Below, piece by piece: positions 44,625 to 53,804 of a stretch of DNA of 64,000 nucleotides. Position 1 is the stretch's first letter; every line of letters begins with the position of its first letter. This stretch comes from Aerococcus urinaehominis (GTDB lineage: Bacteria > Bacillota > Bacilli > Lactobacillales > Aerococcaceae), in contig NZ_CP014163.1 in NCBI RefSeq assembly GCF_001543245.1, positions 1,767,401 to 1,831,400 on the forward strand. Reading direction: 5' to 3'. The notes beneath the pieces are model-generated. The model did not search any database. It was not told the origin of the DNA and was given only the letters and a program-made list of their open reading frames with translations. The position numbers and the translations under genes are program-made.

Positions 44625-46076
44625 ATGAATAAACGATTGGTTTTTGCCAGCTTGGGCAATATCTTATTGATAGAGGCCCTCTTGCTGCTGGTGCCACTTT
44701 TTGTGGCGTTTTACTACCAGGAATCCTGGCTAAATGTGTCTAGTTTCTTAAAAACGATGGGCCTGTTACTAGCAATCGGCTTTACCCTCAAGGCCTGGAT
44801 GCCCAAGCAGGCCCGATATACCCTAAAAGAAGGATTTGCGATTACCGCCTTGGCCTGGTTTTTCCTGGCCTTTTTTGGTGGACTGCCCTTTGTCTTTGCC
44901 GGGGAAATTCCTTCCGTCATTGATGCTAGCTTTGAAATGGCTTCTGGCTTTACCACGACCGGCGCTAGTATTCTGACTGATGTAGAGGCCTTGAGCCAGT
45001 CCATGCTCTTTTGGCGTAGCTTCTCCCACCTTATTGGCGGGATGGGGGTTTTGGTCTTTGCCTTTGCCATCTTGCCGGAAACTGGTCAAGGGTCGGTTAA
45101 TATTATGAAGGCTGAGGTGCCGGGGCCAGAGTTTGGCAAGGTGGATTCTAAAAACCACCGCAGTGCCCAGATTTTATATGCCATTTACTTGGTCATGACC
45201 CTGGTCTTGGTCCTGCTGTTGATGCTGGTTGGCCTGAAACCCTTTGATGCCATGATCCATGCCTTTGGGGCCGCTGGTACCGGGGGCTTTTCTAACAAGG
45301 CCCAGAGTGTCGGTGCCTTTAATAATCCCATAGTGGAATACATTTTAGCGGTGGCTATGTTCTTGTTTGGGGTTAACTTTAACCTCTATTACTTTGTCCT
45401 GAAGAAACGTTTTAAGGCCTTCTTTAAAGACCAGGAGCTGCAACTCTTTACTATGGTGGTTGGTTTAGCCACCCTGGCTATCATGCTTAATCTAAGTCCA
45501 GGCTACCACAGCATTGAGCAGCTCTTCCGCGATGCCTTCTTTACTGTAACGACCATTATTTCAACGACGGGCTATGCCACTGCTGATTTTGGCCAGTGGC
45601 CGCTCTTCTCCCATATCGTCCTCTTGATGATTATGTTCACTGGGGCCATGGCCGGATCGACGGCCGGGGGGATTAAAATATCTCGGCTCCTGGTTTATCT
45701 AAAGACCATCCAGGCAGAAATCTGGCGGTCCATTAATCCGCGCCGGGTCAAAGCCATTGTGATAAACGGCAAGGCCATGGAAAAATCCTATCTTTTAAAT
45801 GTTTTTATCTATTTAGGGGTTTATATCTTCCTCTTTGCCATGGCCGTCTTGTTGGTGTCCATCTCGCAAAATGACTTTTTAACCGCCTTTTCTGCCGTGT
45901 CAGCGACCATCAATAACATTGGTCCTGGTCTGGGCCTAGTGGGGCCAACAGGTTCATTTGCGAGTTTTACCCCTTTTGCGAAAGTGGTCTTGACCATCGT
46001 GATGATTGCCGGGCGTTTAGAAATTTATCCGGTCTTGATGCTCTTGATGCCGAGCGTCTGGAAAGAAAAAAATTGA
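44625..46076 (+). CDS. trkH: TrkH-family potassium uptake channel subunit
   Basis: 483 residues from the ATG at 44625 after GAAGGAAG. Four M1-P-M2 repeats with selectivity filters: SGFTTTGASIL, GAAGTGGFSNKAQ, TVTTIISTTGYATADF and SATINNIGPGLG. The protein forms a dimeric channel gated by the TrkA ring, imports K+. The trkA gene follows eight bases later. Confidence 0.94.
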   Translation: MNKRLVFASLGNILLIEALLLLVPLFVAFYYQESWLNVSSFLKTMGLLLAIGFTLKAWMPKQARYTLKEGFAITALAWFFLAFFGGLPFVFAGEIPSVIDASFEMASGFTTTGASILTDVEALSQSMLFWRSFSHLIGGMGVLVFAFAILPETGQGSVNIMKAEVPGPEFGKVDSKNHRSAQILYAIYLVMTLVLVLLLMLVGLKPFDAMIHAFGAAGTGGFSNKAQSVGAFNNPIVEYILAVAMFLFGVNFNLYYFVLKKRFKAFFKDQELQLFTMVVGLATLAIMLNLSPGYHSIEQLFRDAFFTVTTIISTTGYATADFGQWPLFSHIVLLMIMFTGAMAGSTAGGIKISRLLVYLKTIQAEIWRSINPRRVKAIVINGKAMEKSYLLNVFIYLGVYIFLFAMAVLLVSISQNDFLTAFSAVSATINNIGPGLGLVGPTGSFASFTPFAKVVLTIVMIAGRLEIYPVLMLLMPSVWKEKN

Positions 46077-46084
46077 GGTGACAA

Positions 46085-47437
46085 ATGAAAGTAGTAGTAT
46101 GTGGGGGCGGCCAGGTCGGCCAATCCATTATTGATTCCCTTTGGAAAATTGCTGACATAACCTTGCTGGATGCTGACCACGATATTGTTGATATGCTATA
46201 TGACAAGTATGATATCCAAGCCGTTGTTGGTTCAGCCATCTCTATGGTGGCTCTGAGGGAAGCAGAGGTGGACCAGGCTGATATTTTTATTGCCGTGACC
46301 AATTCGGATGAAAAAAATATTATTGCCTCTATTCTAGCTGAGAACCTGGGCGTGGATTATGTCTATGCCCGGGTGCGTGACCCCAAATATTATGAGGAAG
46401 GGGACTTCTTCAAGCAATCGCTCGGACTGACTGAGATTATGAATCCAGAACAGGACTCAGCTCGGCTCATCCGCCAGCTTCTGCGCTTCCCAACCGCTAA
46501 CAGCATTGAAGATTTACTCCACCGCCAGGTCCAGTTGGTTGAAATCACTGTCTCTAAGGAAAGCCCCTTGACTGGTAAAAGCCTGCAGACCCTGACCCAG
46601 GAACTCAACCATGAAATTTTAGTCTGTGCCATCGAGCGGGACCACCAGGTTATCATTCCTCAAGGGCAAACTGAAATTCAGGCGGGTGATAATATCTATA
46701 TCACTGGCACCCAGCCCAACCTGAAACAATTTTACAAGCAGATTCGCGCCAATAGCCGGCCCGCTAAACGGATTTTAATTATTGGCGGGGGCAATATCAG
46801 CCACTACCTGATTGGTGAGCTCCAGTCACGGCCCCATACCATTAAGTTGATTGAATGGGACCGTCAGCGCGCCGACAAGATTGCCGCCACCTACCCAAGT
46901 GTTGAAGTGATTTTAGGGGACGGGACTGACCAGGACCTCTTAATTGAAGAGGGGATAGCCACTTATGATGCGGTGGTCACCCTGTCGCCAGCCGATGAAG
47001 AAAACATTTTAATTTCGCTCTTTGCCCATTCCCTGGGTGTAACTAAGGTCATCCCTAAGGTAGACCGTCCTTATCTCTTAAAACCGATTACCCATCTGGG
47101 CTTAGAATCAGTAGTGACCCCCAAACTTCTAGTATCCGACCGAATTATCCACCGGGTCCGCAGTTTGATCGCCACCCAAGATTCTTCAGTCGCCAATTTC
47201 CACCAATTGGTTAATGGTCAGGTTGAAGCCTTAGAATTCAAGATTTTCCGCGAATCAAAAATTACTGAACAAACTTTAGCCGACTTGCGGCTTATTCCCG
47301 ATACGCTGATTGCAGGGATCGAACGGGAGGGTCAGATTATTTATCCAAAAGGTCATGACCAGATCCAAGCCGGTGACCGGGTTCTAGTAATCACTAAGCA
47401 AGCCAATATCCATGATATTAATCAAATTTTGGCCTAA
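46085..47437 (+). CDS. trkA: TrkA, potassium channel regulatory subunit
   Basis: 450 residues with two RCK modules. Dinucleotide-binding loops CGGGQVGQSI (residues 6-15) and IGGGNISHYLIGEL (about 235) are followed by two TrkA_C domains, the second ending near QAGDRVLVITKQANI. Each binds nucleotide and gates TrkH. GAGGTG precedes the ATG. Operon with trkH; family B repeats follow. Confidence 0.94.
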   Translation: MKVVVCGGGQVGQSIIDSLWKIADITLLDADHDIVDMLYDKYDIQAVVGSAISMVALREAEVDQADIFIAVTNSDEKNIIASILAENLGVDYVYARVRDPKYYEEGDFFKQSLGLTEIMNPEQDSARLIRQLLRFPTANSIEDLLHRQVQLVEITVSKESPLTGKSLQTLTQELNHEILVCAIERDHQVIIPQGQTEIQAGDNIYITGTQPNLKQFYKQIRANSRPAKRILIIGGGNISHYLIGELQSRPHTIKLIEWDRQRADKIAATYPSVEVILGDGTDQDLLIEEGIATYDAVVTLSPADEENILISLFAHSLGVTKVIPKVDRPYLLKPITHLGLESVVTPKLLVSDRIIHRVRSLIATQDSSVANFHQLVNGQVEALEFKIFRESKITEQTLADLRLIPDTLIAGIEREGQIIYPKGHDQIQAGDRVLVITKQANIHDINQILA

Positions 47438-47479
47438 GCAAAAAAAGAACCTAGCCCTAAAGCTAATTCGAGTAGATTT

Positions 47480-47886
47480 CATCGCTGAAGTAGCTTATGA
47501 GGTGGCGTAAAGCTATTTGGGACCTAAGTCAAAAGCTAAATTGTTAAAAACCCGCCGCTGAAGTAGCTTAAATGGTGGTGTTAAGCTATTTGGAACTTAG
47601 ATCAAAAGCTAAATTGTTAAAAACCCGCCGCTGAAGTAGCTTAAATGGTAGCGTTAAGCTACTTGGAACTTAGTTCAGAAGCTAAAACGCCAAAAATTCG
47701 CCGCTGAAGTAGCTTAAGAGGTGGCGATAAGCTATTTGGGACCTAGGTCAAAATCTAAATTGTTAAAAAACCGCTGCTGAAGTAGCTTAAGAGGTGGCGT
47801 TAAGCTATTTGGAACTTAGATCAAAAGCTAAAACGCCAAAAACCCGCCGCTGAAGTAGCTCAAATGGTGGCGTTAAGCTACTTTAA
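47480..47886. repeat. Family B tandem hairpins, cluster 2 (6 units, exact 73-base period)
   Basis: GAAGTAGCTT cores start at 47487, 47560, 47633, 47706, 47779 and 47852, exactly 73 bases apart. Each is followed by TTAAGCTATTT or TAAGCTACTT about ten bases later, forming a hairpin. The linker of about 40 bases (TAGATCAAAAGCTAAA... ACCCGCCGCT) is shared among units. Lies between convergent trkA and the MetE-like gene. Confidence 0.88.
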
Positions 47887-47920
47887 CCTGACTAGGCTGT
47901 TAATATGCCTATAATAGCGA

Positions 47921-47950
47921 AAGCCTGGGACTTGAGTCCCAGGCTTTTTA
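47921..47950. terminator. Terminator after family B cluster 2
   Basis: AAGCCTGGGACT and AGTCCCAGGCTT form a perfect 12-base stem with a two-base centre and T-run. Confidence 0.88.
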
Positions 47951-47964
47951 TCATTTGTATTCAG

Positions 47965-48112
47965 TTCTATGCGCCAGCCCTCACACCCTGTTTTAGTCGG
48001 GTTCGGTCTGGCAGGCATGTCGCCACTTCAGAAATTAGTCTCAATAGTTTGCAACTATTGGCCTAATTCCTTCCAGTGGTCCATGCCTGAACGCCCAGCC
48101 TCGCACCCTTTT
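47965..48112. repeat. Family A hairpin repeat
   Basis: One unit, about 47988-48105, with CTCACACCC and CTCGCACCC boundaries and the CAATAG/CTATTG inner stem. It ends at the stop codon of the minus-strand MetE-like gene and could terminate it. Confidence 0.75.
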
Positions 48113-49291
48113 TTACTCTCCAAAGAATTGGTGGGCGATTTGATGGCCTTGGTCGATTTTAGCCCATTGTTGGTCGTGGCTTAATTCATTACCGACGTCA
48201 CAAGAGGCAAAGCCACATTGGTGGGAGAGGTAGAGGCGGTCTTTAGGAATATATTGGCTGGCCTCTTCAAGCATGTCTAAGGCGCGGTCAGCGTCATCCA
48301 GGTCGGCCTGTTTACTAGATAGGCAACCAACTACCACTTCTACTTCTGGCCGGTCGGCAAAAATCTTCAAGACTTCCAGCGATCCAGCCCGGTCATCATC
48401 CCATTCTAAATAGAAGCGGTCATAGCGTTGTTGCTTCAGGAAATATTCAGCCACTTCACTGTAGCTACCGCCACCCGCATAACGCGAGGCATAGTTACCG
48501 CGACAGTTGTGGCCATAAACCTTGAGCCCTAGCTCGTGGGCATAGTCAGCCACCGCGTTATTCATAGCAATCAGCTGCTTAGCTAATTCATCCAGGCTGG
48601 CTACTCTGAAAGTATCTAGGTCAACTTGGTGGTCATTAGAGTCACCAGCAAAGGCGTTCCACACACAGTCATCTAGCTGGACAATTTCGCCACCAGCTGC
48701 CTGGTAATCATCCAGGTAATGGCGGTAGGATTGGACTAGGTCATGGCGGAAGTCAGCTAAATCTTGGTAGTAATTGTCGGGACCGATGGCACCTTGAGCT
48801 ACTATTTCGTAGTAGATATGACCAGGTGTTACAATCGGAAACTTAAGGCCAACTTCACTAGGGGCATGGGCTTTTAGCCGTTTAAAATGGTCGATAAAAG
48901 GGTGGTTATGACCAGACAATTTGCCTTCAACTGCTAGGCCAATATCCTGGCGGGTTTGGAAAGATTTGTCGTCTAGGTCCTCACCATGGTCAGCGAATAG
49001 GTAGCCGTGGTCAGTGATATAACGGCGGATGCCTTCTAGCCCCCAGGCAAAGTCTAAATGCCATAAGGACCGTGATAATTCACCATCGGAAATTTCTGAC
49101 AGGCCATGGGCCACTTGTTGGTCAATGGCCTGGTGGACATCGGCGGTTTCAGTTTCTAGGTAGCCAGGTAGGCTGTCATAGAAAGGGTAGGCGATATCAT
49201 CGCGATGCTCAATTTTTTGCCGGTAGTCCAAGAGGTCACTCGGGCGTAGTAGGGATCCAACAGTTAAGAATTTTTTTGAATGTGTAGTCAT
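48113..49291 (-). CDS. MetE C-terminal-like cobalamin-independent methionine synthase (YxjG/YxjH type)
   Basis: 392 residues, the size of the short MetE-like enzymes. N-terminus TVGSLLRPSDLLDYRQ, central EIVQLDDCVWNAF, LKVYGHNCRGN, and VVGCLSSKQADLDD with LYLSHQCGFAS near the end; the His-Cys and Cys zinc ligands are all present. It transfers a methyl group to homocysteine, although the donor for YxjG/YxjH proteins is not settled. GGAG precedes the ATG. Confidence 0.88.
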   Translation of the reverse strand: MTTHSKKFLTVGSLLRPSDLLDYRQKIEHRDDIAYPFYDSLPGYLETETADVHQAIDQQVAHGLSEISDGELSRSLWHLDFAWGLEGIRRYITDHGYLFADHGEDLDDKSFQTRQDIGLAVEGKLSGHNHPFIDHFKRLKAHAPSEVGLKFPIVTPGHIYYEIVAQGAIGPDNYYQDLADFRHDLVQSYRHYLDDYQAAGGEIVQLDDCVWNAFAGDSNDHQVDLDTFRVASLDELAKQLIAMNNAVADYAHELGLKVYGHNCRGNYASRYAGGGSYSEVAEYFLKQQRYDRFYLEWDDDRAGSLEVLKIFADRPEVEVVVGCLSSKQADLDDADRALDMLEEASQYIPKDRLYLSHQCGFASCDVGNELSHDQQWAKIDQGHQIAHQFFGE

Positions 49292-49425
49292 ATTTTGTCA
49301 CTCCAAACTTTTTTGATTAAGGCTAGTTTAGCCAATTTGGGTGACAAAGTATAATACCGGCTAACTGGCTGTAGACATAGTATAGAACTATGAAAGTCAG
49401 CTAGCGATTAATTTTGATCGGTTAC

Positions 49426-50364
49426 CTAGTTCACCCGGTACATTTCTTCCCCTTCAACCAGGAAGGAAATGATACACTGGCTGGCCTCTTCGGCCATGGC
49501 GCGCCGGGCCGGGTGGGTAGCCGTCCCCAGGTGGGGCATGGTGAAAACCTGGTCCATTGTCAGGAGTTCAGGGCTGATTTTAGGCTCTTCCTCAAATACA
49601 TCCAATCCGGCGCCAGCGATTTGGCCACTTTCCAAGGCCTTTATTAGGGCTGCTTCGTCATGGACGGGACCTCTGGCCATATTGATAAAGTAGGCAGACG
49701 GTTGCATTTTTTCAAAGGCAGCTTGGTCAAACATGTGGTGGGTTTCATCGGTAAGGGGTACGTGGACCGTGATCACATCATTATGGGCCAAAAGGTCATC
49801 AAAGCTCATATACTGGGCCTGGTAGTCGGCTGCCTGGGGACTTTCATGGCGTTGGTAGTAGGAGAGTTGGACATTAAATGGTTGCAGGAGTCGGGCCACC
49901 TCTTGGCCGATACTACCAAAGCCAACAATGCCGACTTTTGCGCCTAGCAAGCTCTGGGTGAGGTTTTCTGGCTGGGTCTGGTCAGGCCACTGGCCGGCAT
50001 GAATCATGCCGCGGAAGTGGTCGTAGTGACGGATAGCCCCCAGCATGATTAAGAGGGTGGTCTCCGCAGTTGGTGTCCGGACGGCCTGGGGCGTATTGGT
50101 AACCAGGATTCCTTTTTGGCGGGCATAATCAGCATCTATGGCATCATAGCCAGCCCCAAAATTGGCAATGATTTTCAACTTTTTCCCGGCATCAATCTTG
50201 TCGGGACCAAACGCGCCTGACCGGACTAAGACTGCTTCATAATTAGCCAGCTTGTCCAACAAGTCCTGGTCTGACCAGTCGGCTTGACTAAAATCCACTG
50301 TAAAATGTTCACTTAATGACTTTAAATGGTCGGCCGGAATCGACCCTTGCACTAATACTTTCAT
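49426..50364 (-). CDS. D-isomer-specific 2-hydroxyacid dehydrogenase
   Basis: 312 residues. NAD-binding GIVGFGSIGQEVARLL (about 145-160), catalytic Arg in NMARGPVHDE, Glu in DVFEEEP and His in MPHLGTAT are in the right order for the D-2-hydroxyacid dehydrogenase/glyoxylate reductase group. AGGAGG precedes the ATG. The substrate is not shown by the sequence. Confidence 0.9.
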   Translation of the reverse strand: MKVLVQGSIPADHLKSLSEHFTVDFSQADWSDQDLLDKLANYEAVLVRSGAFGPDKIDAGKKLKIIANFGAGYDAIDADYARQKGILVTNTPQAVRTPTAETTLLIMLGAIRHYDHFRGMIHAGQWPDQTQPENLTQSLLGAKVGIVGFGSIGQEVARLLQPFNVQLSYYQRHESPQAADYQAQYMSFDDLLAHNDVITVHVPLTDETHHMFDQAAFEKMQPSAYFINMARGPVHDEAALIKALESGQIAGAGLDVFEEEPKISPELLTMDQVFTMPHLGTATHPARRAMAEEASQCIISFLVEGEEMYRVN

Positions 50365-50486
50365 AAGATACCTCCTAAATCTGCTGCTGGCAACCAGCAG
50401 TCGCTAATGACTTGTCACATCTATAAGTATACGCTATCATTACGGAAACTTCAGTAAAAGAGACTGAGAATAAGAGGGGAGATACC

Positions 50487-51173
50487 ATGTCAATTCGCAG
50501 CGACCTATTTGCATTAGCCGAGGAAAGCTATGGCGATTTTCAAAGCCGGCTCTTGCCAACCATAGACCGGGATAAAATTATCGGGGTCAGGATTCCTATC
50601 CTGCGCCGATACGCTAAGGACTTGCTTAAAGAGTCAGCCGGACAAGACTTTATGGCTGACCTGCCGCATGACTACTATGATGAACAGATGCTCCAGGGCT
50701 TGATGATTAGTCAGTTAAGTGACTATGACCAGGTGGTCGCTCGCTTGGCGGACTTTTTACCCCATATTGACAACTGGGCGGTTTGCGATAGTCTGCGACC
50801 CCAGATATTTAGCCAGCACCGGGCAGATCTCATCAAGTTGATTCCTGGTTGGTTGGCTAGCGATCATGCCTATACCGTGCGTTTTGCCATCAATATGCTG
50901 ATTGTTCATTTTTTAGGCGCCGATTTTAACCCAGCTCAGCTGGACTGGGTGGGCCAAATTAAAAGGGATGATTATTACATCCAAATGGCCATGGCCTGGT
51001 ATTTTGCTTCAGCCCTGACCAAGCAGTGGCAGGCAGCCATAACTTATTTTGAACAAGCTAATTTACCAATTTGGGTCCACAATAAAACCATTCAAAAGGC
51101 CCGGGAAAGCCGGCAAATTAGTTCTGAAGCTAAGGCCTATCTTAACAGTCTAAAAAGAAAGCAGGACAAATAA
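50487..51173 (+). CDS. AlkD-family DNA alkylation repair protein
   Basis: 228 residues. HEAT-like helical repeats with the family pattern IGVRIPILRRYAKDL (about 31-45), the central NWAVCDSLRPQ with conserved Trp and Asp, and RFAINMLIVHFL. AlkD-type glycosylases release alkylated purines. AGGGGAG precedes the ATG. Four bases separate it from the next gene. Confidence 0.88.
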   Translation: MSIRSDLFALAEESYGDFQSRLLPTIDRDKIIGVRIPILRRYAKDLLKESAGQDFMADLPHDYYDEQMLQGLMISQLSDYDQVVARLADFLPHIDNWAVCDSLRPQIFSQHRADLIKLIPGWLASDHAYTVRFAINMLIVHFLGADFNPAQLDWVGQIKRDDYYIQMAMAWYFASALTKQWQAAITYFEQANLPIWVHNKTIQKARESRQISSEAKAYLNSLKRKQDK

Positions 51174-51177
51174 AACC

Positions 51178-51570
51178 ATGAATCAAGTCAAAGAAAATAA
51201 AAAAGCAGCCCAAAAATTATGGGCTACCAACAAATATTTCGTGTTATCCAAGTCGCAACGGATTTACCAAGACATCCGCAATTATCTGAAGACCGACCCG
51301 GTAGACCCTCAAGTGGTTCAAGATTATATTGACCAAGCCCAGGCCCTAGCTGAAGACCCTGGGGCAGTGGTTAATGCCACCCAGCATGTCTGGGGCTATT
51401 TTAAGGATCAGGCCAATGCTAGTGAGCGAAACAGTTACCAAGATATCTTAAGCCACTACCAATCCGGCCAAATTGACCAAGGGACGGTCATTAAATTTTT
51501 AAATGATATGCTGGCCCAGTATCCCAATGACTATCTTAGCCAGCAGACCTGGTTGGACCAAGCAGACTAG
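51178..51570 (+). CDS. DUF1722 (YbgA-like) protein
   Basis: 130 residues. LWATNKYFVLSKSQRIYQDI at the start and NATQHVWGYFKDQANASERN in the middle are typical of the DUF1722 domain, often found alone or fused to DUF523. Role unknown; a link with DNA repair is only suggested by its position after alkD in one operon. Confidence 0.8.
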   Translation: MNQVKENKKAAQKLWATNKYFVLSKSQRIYQDIRNYLKTDPVDPQVVQDYIDQAQALAEDPGAVVNATQHVWGYFKDQANASERNSYQDILSHYQSGQIDQGTVIKFLNDMLAQYPNDYLSQQTWLDQAD

Positions 51571-51644
51571 GTTAAACCAGAACATGGGGCATCAGTGCCA
51601 GCCTTCACGCTCTTATTTTGCCGAGATTTGAGCATCTTAACTGG

Positions 51645-51975
51645 GTCCAAATAGCTTAGCCCCACCACTTGAGCTACTTCAGCCCAGGTATTTCGTGAGA
51701 TTAGCTGGAGGCCTTGTCCTCAAGTAGCTTAACTCGACCACTTAAGCTACTTCAGCCCAGGTATTTCGTGGGATTAGCCGTTGAGCTTGGTCCCAAGTAG
51801 CTTAACGCGACCACTTGAGCTACTTCAGCCCAGGTATTCGTGAGATTAGCTGTTGAGCTTGGTCCCAAGTAGCTTAACCCCGCTACCTGAGCTACTTCAG
51901 CCCAGGTATTTCGTGAGATTAGCTGTAGGGCTTGTCCCCAAGTAGCTTAACTCGACCACTTAAGCTACTTCCCTA
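51645..51975. repeat. Family B tandem hairpins, cluster 3 (5 units, about 73-base period)
   Basis: Cores CAAATAGCTT or CAAGTAGCTT start at 51648, 51721, 51794, 51866 and 51940 (steps 73, 73, 72, 74). Each pairs with TTGAGCTACTTC or TTAAGCTACTTC downstream. The linker AGCCCAGGTATTTCGTGAGA is different from those of the other clusters. The gap lies between convergent genes. From 51976 to 52222 only a hairpin near 52019-52042 and part of a family A end (52207) are seen. Confidence 0.85.
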
Positions 51976-52222
51976 GAGCATAATTCCACCTGCTGCCCAC
52001 CTACCAAGCAAGTAAAAATCCTGGGACTAATGCTCAGGATCTCGCTATTATACGAATATTATCAGTATAGTTAGATTCGAGCAGGCATACTATATCCGTA
52101 CAATTTAAAAATGCTATGGCTACAGCAAAAAGTCAAGGCTGACCTGCGTTAGACTCAAATCCTTCGATGTCTTTCAGACCTCGCTAGCTTTTGGTCCAAC
52201 TATCCAGCCCTCTCACCCTTGT

Positions 52223-52933
52223 TTAGTCACAATGCCATTGGCCATTTTCAAAGTGGCAGGTCTGTCCGTTTTGGCCTACTTGATCTAATTTAGCAATGAG
52301 GGTCTCTCCTTCTTGTTGGGCAATTTGAGCCAAGTTGGCCTCGATCGTGGCTTGGTCCTGGGCGCCTGATATTAAATACTTTTGGTTAATGACTAGGGCC
52401 GGGGCACCTTGGATGCCGTAAGCCTGGACTTGGGCCAGGTCTTGGAGAACCGCTTCTTCGGTTTCCGGCTTGTCGACCTGGTCTTGCCAAGCGGCCAGGT
52501 CAATATCAGTCTTAGCCACTGCTGCCTTAAGGACGGCTGGATCAGCGATATCCTGGTTGTCGACAAAAAGTGCGGTTTGGATGGCATCAAAGGCATCCCA
52601 GTAGGCTGCTTGACCGCCAACTAGACCCGCTGCCTTAGCAGCAATGAGGCCCGGTTTGGAAGTAGGGAAGAGGAAGTCGCTAGCCGCCATGCCAGCAATA
52701 TTAAAACGGTGGTCATCATCGTTTTGGTTGGCGTGTTCCCAATGGCTTAAAACTTCATCTTTAACGGCGGCGTGGCTGCCAAACATTTGCTCAAACTGGC
52801 TGACCTCCCAACCCAGGGCAAAAGACCGATGAATAATTTCTAGGCTGGGATACTTGGCTTGGATTTTGCGCATCCTAGCTGACATAGGAAAGCAGAAGGA
52901 ACAGATAACATCGTGGAAAAATTCAATTTGCAT
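52223..52933 (-). CDS. DsbA-family oxidoreductase (FrnE-like)
   Basis: 236 residues from the ATG at 52933 after AAGGAG; an ATG at 52960 in the frame is upstream of that site. N-terminus IEFFHDVICSFCFPMS has the CSFC active site in a thioredoxin fold with a large helical insertion, and the cis-Pro loop GIQGAPALVINQKYLISGAQ lies near residue 180. No signal peptide, so it acts in the cytoplasm. Substrate unknown. Confidence 0.9.
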   Translation of the reverse strand: MQIEFFHDVICSFCFPMSARMRKIQAKYPSLEIIHRSFALGWEVSQFEQMFGSHAAVKDEVLSHWEHANQNDDDHRFNIAGMAASDFLFPTSKPGLIAAKAAGLVGGQAAYWDAFDAIQTALFVDNQDIADPAVLKAAVAKTDIDLAAWQDQVDKPETEEAVLQDLAQVQAYGIQGAPALVINQKYLISGAQDQATIEANLAQIAQQEGETLIAKLDQVGQNGQTCHFENGQWHCD

Positions 52934-53009
52934 ATTTAACTCCTTTTGGGCTTGGAACATAGATCTTTGGCTTTTGCTATTGTAGGAAAACTAGCAGCCT
53001 AGTCGAGTG

Positions 53010-53072
53010 GGTCTTGGCAGGAATGAGGTCATTTCAGAAATTCATTCCTGAGCGCCAAGTCTCACACCCTCA
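53010..53072. repeat. Partial family A repeat
   Basis: CTTGGCAG...CATTTCAGAAATTCATTCCTGAGCGCC and CTCACACCCT, a shortened unit in the promoter region of the next gene. Confidence 0.6.
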
Positions 53073-53167
53073 ATACTAGAAAAACTCAGCCAGACTAGCA
53101 ATAAAAATGCTTAATTGGTTTTTTATCCAGGTCTTTTCATTAAAAAATGTGTTTTTTATGAAAACTG

Positions 53168-53701
53168 ATGCAAGCTAGAGAGGAAATTGTTAAAATAGCA
53201 CAAAAGACTTTAAAGGGGTTTCATTTTGTGGAGATAGCAATTAAACACCAGGAAGAGTTTATAGTTGCTGGTTTAAACCGGCAAGGTATAGACCGGGATG
53301 TTTGTCCGGCAGTCTGGTACGAACTATATAAAAAACATGATTCTAATGTGCTGCGCCGGCTGACCTCCGACCAGCCAGTAGGGGTGTGCTATGGCATGGA
53401 TGATGCGGGCATGTTAAATTATTTGGCCGGCTTTGCTATGGCAGACAGCCAGGATATACCCTCGCTCTTTCTCGACTACTGCGTGGTGCCAGCCGGAGAA
53501 TATGCAGTAATCGTAACCACCGGGCCCGTTCCCTTAGCCAGCCGAGCAGCCCTCAAATATTTCTTCCGTGAATACAAGGGCGACTATAGCTATAACGGTG
53601 GCGCCTGTCTGGAAATTTACCTGCCAGGGGACTTAAGTGCTGATGACTACCAGATGGAAATCTGGATTCCTGTTCAAAAAGCAGAAAATGCAACAAATTA
53701 G
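53168..53701 (+). CDS. GyrI-like/effector-binding domain protein
   Basis: 177 residues. The pattern VGVCYGMDDAGMLNYLAGFA, then VVPAGEYAVIVTTGPVPLAS and QMEIWIPVQ at the end fits the GyrI/AraC effector-binding fold. No DNA-binding domain. Such stand-alone domains bind small molecules. The ribosome site is weak. A terminator follows. Confidence 0.75.
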   Translation: MQAREEIVKIAQKTLKGFHFVEIAIKHQEEFIVAGLNRQGIDRDVCPAVWYELYKKHDSNVLRRLTSDQPVGVCYGMDDAGMLNYLAGFAMADSQDIPSLFLDYCVVPAGEYAVIVTTGPVPLASRAALKYFFREYKGDYSYNGGACLEIYLPGDLSADDYQMEIWIPVQKAENATN

Positions 53702-53720
53702 CTTAATATATTTAAAGAGA

Positions 53721-53754
53721 AAACTGCCTAACACAAGTGGTTAGGCAGTTTTTT
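53721..53754. terminator. Bidirectional terminator before the restriction gene
   Basis: AAACTGCCTAAC and GTTAGGCAGTTT, 12-base stem, seven-base loop, T-run. It serves the GyrI-like gene and possibly the convergent endonuclease gene. Confidence 0.9.
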
Positions 53755-53804
53755 CTGCTTTTAAGCAAGTATAAAGGTTATAAATTAGCTATTCTTCACG
53801 ATTG

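Noticed and set aside
45967-46302. 111-codon minus-strand frame across trkH-trkA
   Set aside because: Shadow of two well-supported plus-strand genes.
47969-48184. 71-codon plus-strand frame
   Set aside because: Family A repeat plus antisense of the MetE-like gene.
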